Shown here in pieces: positions 42,620-53,019 of a stretch of DNA of 64,000 nt. Source of the DNA: Aculops lycopersici (taxonomy: Eukaryota > Arthropoda > Arachnida > Trombidiformes > Eriophyidae). The stretch covers positions 9,644,497 to 9,708,496 of the forward strand of contig WNKI01000002.1 in NCBI GenBank assembly GCA_015350385.1, written 5' to 3'. Position numbers and translations under genes: made by a program. The notes beneath the pieces were generated by a model, which saw nothing but the letters and a program-made list of their open reading frames with translations, was not told where the DNA came from and did no database searches. Position 1 is the stretch's first letter, and every line of letters starts with the position of its first letter.

Positions 42620-44639
42620 CAAATCACTGTTACTTTTCTGTTGTCGGCTTCCATGTGAAAGTCGCCGGGCAAGCGGAAGGAGTTGCGCTCTTGTCCGTCT
42701 TAGAGTAGGCGGCGGCGGCGACGACGGTGGCAGCTGGAACAAATTTCCCAATTTGCCCGCCAACCCTCCTTCGGTGGGCCCCAAAAATCTTGACCCAGCG
42801 CCGGCAAAGTGGGGCTTTCCGGGTGCGCGCGCAATTGGAAATTCTTGAAACGAAGGCGCCCTCCTCGTGGCGCAGTCGCATCGTTCTACCCTTAATTCCT
42901 TGGGCCTCCACCACTCTAATCTTACCGAACACTTACTTCCGTTGCTCACGATTCGGGGCGCGGTGGCGCCGATGCTCATCATCTTGACGTAAGTGCTGCG
43001 AATCTTGTTTGTCCAAAAGAAATCGCTCGCTAAGTTGGATTCGTTTCCGGTCGGGAGTTTGTTGATTTTCTCGCCTTTGCTTTGACTTTCGCCTGGTCCC
43101 TTCTCTCTTCTCTCTTGTCACTGCTAGCTAGGTTCGACTCGCTACTCTTAACAACACAGCTGCTGCAAATTTATCTCGGCTCGGCGCTTGAGTCGAGTTT
43201 CGTGGCGCAGAGAAGCTCAGGTGAATTGACAAGGAAGCAAACAAGTGAGCAACTCGTACTCCTCCCTCTACTCTAACAACTGAATGCCTCGCTGAACTCC
43301 GAGTGGCGCAATGAAAAAAGACATCCACATTGACAGCGACACTCGAGACAAACGGGGGCCCAGCAACTCGGCTCCAAGGATACGCTCACAGCGACAGTAG
43401 CAGCAAAAACGGAAGCGGAAGTAGCGACAACAATCTCCAGCGAGCAATCGTCAGATTTCATTTGATGAAGTCATTCCGTTTACCTGTCTGTAAAATTTAC
43501 TAAACACATACAATGGAAAAATAAATAACTACTCCTTCGCTTCAATAACCTTGACTCTTCTTTATATGTTCTTTACGAGCTCCATTTGTTTTGTCTCTTG
43601 AAGCTTAATATATTTAACTTGTGTCATTCTTCTTTTGACTTTCTGTTTGCTGTTTGTGTGTTCTATTATGTTGATTTGGAAAACTTGTTTAAAGTTTGAG
43701 TTTGAATCAAGAATCTCCCTTCTGCTCACCATTCTCGTGCTCTTTCGCGATTCTCCAATAGTCGAATGAGAGTCTATATGAGAATGAACTCGACGTGCCT
43801 CCGTCTAAACTTGCAATAACTAGCCACCTATCTATTCATCTCTATCACCCATTGTCTCAATGTTGTTTTCTTCTAGCTCGTGGTTGTTTTTACGAGAGGC
43901 CATTTAGTTAATTACTCGCAAAGCTCCGCAAGTGTGTGACTTTGTTTGTGCTCTGCGCGTCCCGAGGCGCCGGCAAGTTTCTCGCAAAGTGAGACCTTTA
44001 CCTTGTTGGCAACTAACTTACAATAGTCGCTTCAACTAGATCCCATTAGGGTATTGTTCGGGGTGCTAGTTGTGTTGGTTTCCTCTATCGGTGCGCCCAA
44101 GCCTGTACTTGGTGTTTGCTATCTAGCTATAGTTTGGCTTCGTTGCGTCCCAATCGACTGGCGTGTGTTAGATCATTATTAGCATTAGAGATGATACACT
44201 CTATTGACTCACTGCAAAGCCACTTCCTATGCCTTACAATAAGGTATTGACTTTCCCATTCTCTCTCTCTCTCTNNNNNNNNNNNNNNNNNNNNTCTCTC
44301 TCTCTCTCACTCTCTCCTCTTTCTTTCTGGTTGGTGCTGTTCGTGGTTGCATCTGCTGCGAGATCATCGTACCTGTCCATCTATCTGGTCGCCAGTCTAC
44401 TTTTGAACTTCAACTTTCCCCATATGGAGTGGGTTGAAGTAAAGAATCGTAGCGACCAAGGACTGACAAGCCAGCCAGCGCTAACGGGACCATCAAACAT
44501 ACAAACACGTTAGCTGACTCATCACCTTTGGCGGAGAGGCTGGAATGGTTGGTGGTTTGGAGCACAGGACCGAGTGGCTGTGAGTTTGGCAATCAATATA
44601 TTTATAAATGCTATAGCGAAGCCTGGAATGTTGGTCACA
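42620..44639. other. GPCR upstream region and intergenic DNA with an assembly gap
   Basis: The first 360 bases are an in-frame upstream extension of the GPCR (ATG at 42982) with no domain, more likely leader. The rest has short, GC-patchy frames without recognisable protein. A sequence gap lies at 44275-44294. Confidence 0.45.
44261..44317. repeat. (CT)n microsatellite broken by a 20-base N gap
   Basis: CTCTCT tracts flank N at 44275-44294. The gap is probably an unresolved repeat length, so local coordinates may be off from the true genome. Confidence 0.95.
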
Positions 44640-44645
44640 TTTATT
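44640..44645 (-). promoter_or_regulatory. AATAAA on the minus strand, after a possible hidden gene
   Basis: Canonical hexamer about 60 bases downstream of the TAA at 44706-44704. It supports a minus-strand transcript ending here. Confidence 0.35.
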
Positions 44646-44703
44646 TTAGCGCCACCAAAACCACCATCACCACCACCATGTTACATTAGTGTGCTGTGGC
44701 TTT

Positions 44704-45098
44704 TTAGCCCAACCGAACAGTCGACTGCGTGCATTGCCGCTGCCTAAAGGTATCCAGCAATTTGGACGTGCGCGCCGCTTGCTCCGCCGGAAATTGCGTC
44801 GAACAGGAGGCCATTAGCTTCTCGATCTCGACCCATTGACCATTGCGATGCGTAACTAAGTCACCGTCAGCGAGAGACACATATACAAATACGCACACGC
44901 CATAGACACTTGAACACCACAACGAAGGCGACAACGACCACGACGACGATTAATCCTTCATACACGGGCGGCAAAAGAGCGGAACAAAAAGTCCTGGTGG
45001 CGAGGTAGGGTGTAATTGTAAACCATGTGTCCAACACTCGAACAGACAAACAAATATGCACCCCACAAATGAGTGTTGCGTGCGTGTGTTTGCTCACC
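44704..45098 (-). CDS. possible small spliced membrane protein, 3' exons only
   Basis: Minus-strand pieces look exon-like but no complete model emerges. The last piece (about 44855-44704, after ...GACTTAG) gives THRNGQWVEIEKLMASC and runs to TAA, with AATAAA 60 bases on. A preceding piece from 44993 (after ...CCACCAG) encodes YEGLIVVVVVVAFVVVF, a convincing single transmembrane helix. A strong donor CAG|GTGAGC at 45098 lies 104 bases upstream. The join between the two last pieces would need a very short intron (about 45 bases), and no start codon was found upstream. No family is recognised. Noncoding chance is a real alternative. Confidence 0.25.
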
Positions 45099-45199
45099 TG
45101 ACTGCCGCAATCAGCCAAATGGTGGTCCAGGTGACCAACGATTTTTGGATTTACCGTTGCGCGATTGAATGGGGCCAATCGATCGATAGATGACGAGGG

Positions 45200-46556
45200 A
45201 CTCTCACCGGACAGGAAGTGAGCAGGCCAGCCAGCGAGCGCATCAAACCGATGGGTGCGCCATGAAGGCTAAGCAAAAATGAAGCTGCAACAACTCTCGC
45301 TCACTTGTCTCGATCTCTTGTTTAATCATCATGTATGTTTCGGTAGGTGGTTGCGGCGGTAGTGGTTGTTGTGCAAAAGTGGAAATGCAATCCAATTTAA
45401 GAGAGAACACTCTAATGAACGTTAGAAAACAGTAACAAAAGCATTGAATTTATGAAATTTCAGTCATCCAACGTTGGATTAAATTCTAGCCACAAACCTC
45501 CAAAGTTTCACCCGTTAGCCTCTCGGAATGTCCACCGACTGAATGCGACGCAGAAGTTGTCGTCGTCGTTGTTGTTTCCGACGAAAGTTTGCGTCCAATG
45601 GGCAGCTGGCTGAAAGGGCAGCCTGAAATCGTGAAAGAAACTATCTTTCGATTTTATCGTACAAATGGACAAAGCGAAGGGAAAAGAGGGGGCGAGAAAA
45701 GCGCAATCTATTATCAGGGAGTGAGAGCCACTGGGAAAGGAGAAGAGCGTCGCTTTTATGGAGCGTGTGAAGGTTTCCGTTACTTTCGGGCCACTTGAGC
45801 GCTACTGATGCCACAACTGCAACTAAAACCACCTGTCACTTGGGGAGACCAACGGTGAGCCCACTGTGGCAAGCGAGTGACAGACTGTCAGTTTGTGTGG
45901 CCAGTGCGCGTGATTCCATTGAATTTGTAGTTAGTAACGGCGTCGCCGCCAATCACTTACTGGCCATTAAATGGCCATCGGCCATTTAACACAGATTCGA
46001 GGGAGAAGAAGAAGCACAGTAGTAGTTGCTTAGCCAGCGACAAATCTCTTGGCACCAACCACCAACTAAAAACTCTCAACTTCTTCCAAACCACTTGACT
46101 CTCTCCATCCCTCTTTCTTTCGCCTGACTCCTCGGTCGGTCCAGAATTTTTCAGCCCTGGATATAGCAACAAAAGTTTCATGTTTTGGTTGGTCGACGAC
46201 ATTTATTTCTTTTTGTTGGTTAGTTTTCAATGTAGATGTCGGCATTTTTTGCTAGCGGAAAGAATTCTATCTTTCATTTGCTCATTTCTGTTCTCAGTTT
46301 ATGGTCCAAAAGTTTGGTTGGGTTGGATTTCGTTGCGTTTGTTGAAAAAATAGAAGCAAGTTTCGAGAGAAAGAAAGATAAAGAGGGAGGGAGAGATTGA
46401 ATGAGAAATAACATTGACATTGGGGGAAGAGACTTGATTCAATTATGTCAAATGCGAGGGCGAGCACGGAGATTCAATCAAGTAATTGCAACCACCTGTT
46501 GTTGTTGGAATTGGTCAAATCATTAGACTGCCATCGAACCCTTTGTTTAGTTAGAG
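45200..46556. other. intergenic region upstream of the Lys-rich protein gene
   Basis: Short frames without domains (for example 45589-45798). It contains pyrimidine-rich stretches and the presumed promoter; no clear TATA box. Confidence 0.45.
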
Positions 46557-49500
46557 ATGCGACTAGAATTAGCGCTAATTGTTGGCATTATATTCTTTTG
46601 TTGCTGGTGCTCTTACATAATATTCAAGATGAACTCTAGTGTGCCAAACTTGAGCCAATCGCAATATCCGCTAGAGATAACAACAAATTTGCCGCCCAAT
46701 TATATGAACAACAATGAAACCTTAGCCCACTTTAATCAGCAACAACATGCTCAATATATGCAACATCAACAACAACAAGTGCCACAAATTCAGCAACAGT
46801 ATCAACAGTATTTATATCAGCCACCACCTCAAGCTCAAACCAAACCCCAAACTCAAAGTATAACTCGATACCTAGCGGCTCACACCAATCGGCAGCCGCA
46901 ATTTGCAACAGCTCCCTATGCTGCCACTCAGGTGCCCTGGTCTGATCCGCAAAACTTGCGGCCATTGATACAACAGCAACAACAACAACAACCTGTTGTT
47001 CACGGGCATATGAGATACCAGGCGAGGCTGCCGCCTGTGGATTCGGCTGTGAGTTACTTCGCGGCGCCAAGTGTGGGCCACCAGTATGCCCAAACAATGA
47101 GCAGTCACTTGGCGATGCCTCAGGAGGATCCGGATCCGGATGAGCAACAAACAGGTGGCAGTTTGGGCGACGATGGTGGTCAAAGTGACGAGGAGCAGCA
47201 AGCTGACGAGAATTCTGTTAATACTCAAAATGGAAACAATAATAAAGGTCACAATGGCGATGATGATGACGAAACACAAGTGAGCCATCAGGATGAACCA
47301 GAGGAGGAGGGTGTTGAGTTGGAGCAGCATCCTGTTAATAGTGAGCTGGAGGAGAAAACTGGAAGGAGGTCGTTTAGTGAGGACGAGGAGGATACTAATG
47401 AGAGGGATAAAAACGGAATTTTGGTCAAGGAGAAGCACAGACATCTTATCAACGGAAAACCAATTAATGATCGCAAAAATGGTCAGAGTAGACAGAGAAG
47501 GAGGCGAGATTATGGTAATGGTGGTTCAGGTGAAGATGATCATAACCTTTTGCGTGAGATTGACTTCGATCAATTGGTGAACGAAATCGACGCGAGCAAT
47601 GGAAACGAAAACTCAAACAGCTCGAATAATAACGAAGATGAAGACAACCACGACGGAGACGACCACTCAGGTAGTTCAAGTAACTCAGGTGACTCAGGCG
47701 AAAGCGAGGATACCGGCGACGAGCAGCAGCAACCTGAGGGATCTGAGCAAATGCAAAGGCGGAGTAGATTGGCTGTGAGTTTGCCGAGCGACATTGCGAC
47801 AAGGTCGAGGAAACAATTTCCCATTGAAAGTAGAAAAGAATCACTTCGAAATTTGCTGGCACCAGCCAGAGAAAATAACGGCAAGAGAATCAACAAGCAA
47901 GACCCCAAGTCAAAGGATCTACACAAACACGAGCTACGTGAGTCCTTAACCGCGCAGCAATGGGACGATGACGTAACCGGCACCACGGACGACAACAAAT
48001 TAACCTCGCCGGCCAACGAAACTCTGGGCACCGACTTTTCTAGCAAGGACATAGATCGCGCCATTGAGCAGCAGGAGCAAGCGGCACAAACAACCCCCTT
48101 ACCTGAGAGTATAATTGAATTTGAGGACTTGAATTTGCTGGCCAGCATTGGGGTGCCTTCGATTTCTGGAGAGCCCATTGGAGTAAGAAAGTGGCCAATC
48201 GAAATGATACCAAGAGAACGTTCGGCGGGCAAACCGCTGGCTCGTGTGCTGGTGAGGTCTAGGCGCCAAGTGGCCTCGTGGTCGTTGTTGTCGTCATTGC
48301 AGCCACCGGCGCCCCTAAGCGGCGAGACTAGTCTTGGCTCGACTCGCGACAAGTCATTGAATACTACTCGTAATCTCATTGATCGCCCGACGGCAAAGCA
48401 GACGACAAGTCTCAAGAGTTCAGGCGACCAGCGAGACGAGTTACAAAACGTCGCTCACCTGAGCGACGACCACATTGGAGCGGAAGTGAATGACGCCAAG
48501 AGTGTGGATGACCGCGAAAGCGACGGCGGCGCAGCGAAAGCCACAGATAACTCAATAACGAAAGTGGCAGGCGAAAATTTAGCAGGCCGATGGTTGCGTT
48601 CACCTATTTTGCCAGTGGATCAGTTGACTCAGATGTCAGAAAAGCGGCCAAAGCAACAACAGCAACCACCAACCGCAACCACCGTCGCAGAGCCCAAAGG
48701 TGAATTGAAGCGAGCTTTCAGTTCAATGGGCGACATTGATGCCGGTGGTGGCAGCGAGGTGGACACAAACAGCGGCTCGCTTGCCATGGTCCACTGGCCG
48801 TCAATGGAGGTATCAAGATCGAGTAAAGAGCTGAGTAGTGGGCCAAACTCAACGACGCCAATTCAAGCGATCAGTCCGCTGAGTTTGTTGACAGTTGAAA
48901 GTTTACCTGTACGCGAGATTGTCACCGCAACGGAGGGAAACGAGAACCCAACTTTCCAACCTTCTAGTCTGAATTCTCACTTTAACAACCACCCCAACGG
49001 GGAGGATCCCGTGCGCGGCGAGGCAGACATGAGCATCGAGGTGCTGGCAAGACCGCCGACGAGACCACCGCTAGTGCAGGACGCCTTCACTGTTTCGGCG
49101 CAGCAGATGCCATCGGCCAACCAGCCGCCGCCTGCCGCTAGCCTGGCTCCTCCTCTCGCTTCTCAGCCGTATCAACTAGCTGTAGATCATCCGTCAGGTT
49201 CTTTTGATTCAACGACAAACCCGCAGCCCGACGGCTATGCGGTTCCGCCGACACTCGCGGGGGCAGGGCCGCCCGCAATGCCAGAGTATCAGGCGCATGC
49301 AAGTAAGACGAAGAGGAGCAAGAAGGTGAGGGGCAAGAAGAAGAAGAAGAAGAAGAAGAAGAAGATGATGATGAAAAAGTCCAAGTTGGACGAGTCTAAG
49401 CGGAAGGCGGCAGAGGCGCATGCAATGAAAAAGAAGAGCAAGTTTAAAAAGGGTTAGTTCCAATCTTCACTCTCTTAAAGCTTCTTTCTTGACAGGTTTC

Positions 49501-50412
49501 CGTTTCCATTTCATCACTTGGCTAGCGACCAGTTAGCCGAGATTAACGCTCGACTGAGGCCTTCAATTTTAAGTCCCTATGCGACAGCGACTTATTGATA
49601 CCCTTGCACACTAATGCCTTAGGCTACGGGTGACACATTGAACTTGACACAGAGTGGCGCGCTAAATGGACTATCGTATAACGTAGGCCTAACTCCATTT
49701 ACTCTCTCTCTCTCTCTCTCCCCTCCTTCCAAAACTCGAAACCCAAAACTGACCACTCGACCACCACCGCGCGCCTCTCAGGTTATATTCGGGCGAAGGA
49801 GGCAAAGATGAAAAAGGACAAGCTGGCGAAGCATAAATCGTTCAAGGGCTCTACGAAGGGAAAGAAGAGCGCCAAAGGACGAGCTCAACGGGGCGGCAAA
49901 AAGGGCAGCGTTTATCTCAAGGACAAGGGTTACAAGAAGCGAGGTTTTAAAAAGGCATACCAAAAAGTGGAGGCCGGAGACCATAAGACTTATTTCGATG
50001 AATTCCGAGACAAAGATCACAGTAAGAAGTGGAAGCATTTCAAAGACGGACACGACTACAGGTGAGCATTAATTAGTTTTTTGTCTATTTCCTTTTAAAC
50101 GACACTTCCGCTTGTCCACTTCCGCTTGCTCATATCGCGAAGATATTTCAACATTCCACCAACTAACTTTGAAATTTCCTCATACCCTTTCATATAATAA
50201 ACAGCCACAAAAAACACTGGGCCGGCAAGGACAAAAAACTCTACAAACATTTGGACTCGGATTCAATGAAACACAAAAAGGCTAAATCGGGCAATTGGAA
50301 GGAGAAAAAGAAGAGCAAATACAGCAAACACTTTGACCACAAGAGCAAAAAGGCCAAGAGGTTGTCAGAGGAGTCAAAGAAAAAGAAGAAGGAGAAGGTT
50401 AAAAAGTACTAA
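46557..50412 (+). CDS. secreted Gln/Asp-rich protein with Lys/His-rich cuticle-type C-terminus
   Basis: Three exons, 46557-49452, 49782-50061 and 50205-50412, with GT-AG introns of 329 and 143 bases (phases 1 and 2), encode 1127 residues. Joins read FKKG|YIRAKEAK and GHDY|SHKKHW. The N-terminus has a hydrophobic signal (ALIVGIIFFCCWCSYIIF), then a Gln/Pro-rich part (to about 190) and long acidic Asp/Glu/Asn/Ser-rich disorder. A run of ten lysines occurs near residue 930. The C-terminal ~180 residues are Lys-rich with GYKKRGFKKAYQKVEAGDHK and YFDEFRDKDHSKKW. That pattern matches the insect cuticle-associated Lys/His-rich type (HK..YF/YD.....GHHKKH). It is probably an extracellular or cuticular matrix protein, by analogy only. 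Without the introns the gene would appear to stop at 49457. Confidence 0.7.
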
Positions 50413-51148
50413 TGTGGTTGATAATAGTTAGCAATCAGCTTCTTATTTAATCAATCAAATGATAATGTCAGTCGATTAAGTTGTCGCGCGTGTTGAGGAA
50501 TTAATTTATTTTGTACAGGTAACCTGCTGCGTGTGTTGCGTAACATCGGACATAGAGCGAGCTCAGCGGCTTGCTGCAATTGTATAACAATCAGTTGCAC
50601 GCGCGTCAGGTGTGTAAGTTGCTCGGTGTGCGCCACACATAGGCGCGCCTTGCCAGTTCATTAAATCATTAGATCACTCACTAATCTATGTTTATATGAT
50701 TCAACTTAAGTCCCCCAGAGATGGAACAGTTTTCACAGGCGTTTGGTGATTCTTTTGCTCCACGGTTCCGTCGTCTGTGCCAATAATCTTTCACTGGCCA
50801 GAGGCCACATTCAATCAATCAATCGTTCATCTCCTGGTTACCAGCTTTACCTGGTACAACGATGACGACGATTTACGTCATCATTTGCGGCGAGTCGAAA
50901 TACTTTCACCTACCCGATTCACGAGCTCGAAACCGATCGGTTGACGGCGTCGTCTCGTGGCCACAAACTACAACGAGGATTTTGTTGTTGTTGTTGTTGT
51001 TGTTGTTCTTGCTGCTGATGTCTATGGTGTTGCATAATCAAGGATCTATCTTTAGCGAGTTCCTGTGAGCACCTGTTTTGTATTCGAAGCGCACAAACTA
51101 GACAAACAAGTGGCGCTGTGGTATTTGCTCCAACATTGATTCGATTGA
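50413..51148. other. intergenic region with a (TTG)n repeat
   Basis: No coding sequence seen. A TTG microsatellite lies at 50982-51007; the TATA box of the next gene ends the stretch. Confidence 0.5.
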
Positions 51149-51155
51149 TATAAAT
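51149..51155 (+). promoter_or_regulatory. TATA box (TATAAAT) of the MGQ-repeat gene
   Basis: TATAAAT lies 113 bases before the ATG. Transcription about 30 bases downstream gives a leader of roughly 80 bases, which fits a short, highly expressed secretory gene. Confidence 0.6.
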
Positions 51156-51261
51156 TTAAGCCTCCTCCGCTAACAGGTGTCAAAGCGCAGAAGATCGGCA
51201 AAGAGGAAAATACACAAAACTTACTCAAGACAGCGACAAGGCAAGAAAAAATACTGAAAAC

Positions 51262-52155
51262 ATGTACTCCACCAAGATTTTCACCAGCCTATTGGCTGCG
51301 ATGCTTCTGCTAGCAACTAGCGGCAGCCTAGTTTCCGGCGACCAGCAACTCGCCGATACCGTATCCTCTCTATCCTCCTCCTTAACTAGTGGCATTACCA
51401 AGGGAGTTATGAACGGCTTCAACGCAGTACTAAATCCAGATGATATGTCGGCCTCAAGAGTTGGTCAGATTCGCCCAATGGACATGATGAATCAGGGTAT
51501 GCACCAGATGGGTATGAATGGCGGATTTCAGGGCATGAATCCCATGGGCCAGGGTATGATGGGCCAGGGCATGAGTCCTATGGGCCAGGGAATGTTGGGT
51601 CAGGGAATGTCGGGTCAGGGAATGAACCAAATGGGCGGCGGTCGCTTTGGCCAGGGAATGAACCCGTTGATGGGACATATGATGGGCAACAACCAAATGG
51701 GAATGGGAATGACGGGCCAAGGTATGGGCCAGGGCATGATGGGCCAGGGTATGATGGGCCAGGGAATGTTGGGTCAGGGAGGAATGGGACCAATGGGCCA
51801 GGGTATGGGCATGGGCATGGGCTTCAGGCAACACTGCCCCCACAGTCACCATCAACAGGGACCCTTCGGGCAGCAGCAGCAGCAGCAATTCGGGCAGGGT
51901 TTATACGGACAACAACAGGGTCTGGGCCAAGGTCAGGGAATGTTTCCAATGGGACAGATGAATCAGATGGGCGGTCAATTTGGTCAAGGCCAGGGAATGA
52001 ACCCAATGAACCCCATGAACCCAATGGGACAGGTGAACCAAATGGGCGGCCAATTTGGTCAGCAACATCTAATGCCATTTGGACAGCATCAGGCTAGCAG
52101 CCAAGGAAGCAACAACCTGGCCACTAACCAACGGCGACAAGCCCAAACAGTATGA
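51262..52155 (+). CDS. secreted Met-Gly-Gln repeat protein
   Basis: 297 residues. A signal peptide (FTSLLAAMLLLATSGSLVSG, cleavage about 26) is followed by a short ordered segment (about 27-65, LADTVSSLSSSLTSGITKG) and then roughly 200 residues of tandem units of the type GQGM, MGQGM and NPMGQ. The tail is Gln/Asn-rich and ends with a dibasic-like RRQAQTV. There are no Cys except in one HCPHSHH insert near 192. Such low-complexity Gly/Met/Gln sequences occur in secreted structural, silk-like or adhesive proteins; no homologue is recognised, so function is unassigned. The gene is intronless with its own TATA box. Confidence 0.7.
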   Translation: MYSTKIFTSLLAAMLLLATSGSLVSGDQQLADTVSSLSSSLTSGITKGVMNGFNAVLNPDDMSASRVGQIRPMDMMNQGMHQMGMNGGFQGMNPMGQGMMGQGMSPMGQGMLGQGMSGQGMNQMGGGRFGQGMNPLMGHMMGNNQMGMGMTGQGMGQGMMGQGMMGQGMLGQGGMGPMGQGMGMGMGFRQHCPHSHHQQGPFGQQQQQQFGQGLYGQQQGLGQGQGMFPMGQMNQMGGQFGQGQGMNPMNPMNPMGQVNQMGGQFGQQHLMPFGQHQASSQGSNNLATNQRRQAQTV

Positions 52156-52455
52156 GTTTTTATCTGAAACTTTTGGAGCATGGATAGTTATGTTGACTAG
52201 TCGAGTTGTTTGTCCGTCGCTATCTAACAAGCAAGCGAGAGTCTAGTTAGAATAGATTTTCATATCGGACACACGACGGGACACACAATGGCGAGTGTGA
52301 TACAACCATAACAACACACTCGCACACAGTTTAGCTCGATTCAAGTTGAACGCTATGCTATTGTGAGCATTTGTAACGAAGATACGTAATGATAATTATA
52401 ATCTCATCAACAACAACAACAACTCCTCATTAGTGATACAAGCATTAATATTCCC

Positions 52456-52461
52456 ATTAAA
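52456..52461 (+). promoter_or_regulatory. possible polyadenylation signal ATTAAA for the MGQ-repeat gene
   Basis: Variant hexamer 301 bases after the stop codon. No AATAAA precedes it. Confidence 0.3.
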
Positions 52462-53019
52462 TACCTGTGTTTCCCTCAGCTCACTGGTAACTCGGCGCCT
52501 CCGATTAGCGAAGCCTCACTTACAACCACCTGCGCGATCGTCCATCACTTGCCCGCTCGCTTTCTCCACCCAGTTGCACGCTTAATCCAGGAGCGGGAGC
52601 AGCCGCCGGTTGCGATAAATTTTCACTCACTCGCTCCGTGGACCGAAGGAAATTTGAGACTCCTATGACCTTGAATCCAACGCTACTGATCGCGTGTACA
52701 TTGCGCAATTGCCAAAGCCCATGAAATTGACCCACCGTCGCCGGTGGGCTGCGCTAATTATTGCGCCAGTTTCAATAGATGAGATTAAATTTCATTCACT
52801 CCGATCGCTCACGGAACGAAGCACACAAATGACAGGTTTTTGCTGTTGTGAGGCCGCTAATGAAAACGATAACCAATTTCGAATTCGCTAAAGGTTTCTT
52901 TCCATTTATCAAGAACGAGATCATGGTGCAAATTCTTAGAATCAAAACGGCAGTCTTTCCTCGACAGCGAGACACCAAAGTTCGGCCCTCGAATCACCTC
53001 ACTGTTTCCTGCCGTTTTC
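52462..53019. other. spacer between convergent MGQ-repeat and tetraspanin genes
   Basis: No coding frame recognised; it presumably holds the tetraspanin 3' UTR on the minus strand, though no AATAAA was found there. Confidence 0.45.
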
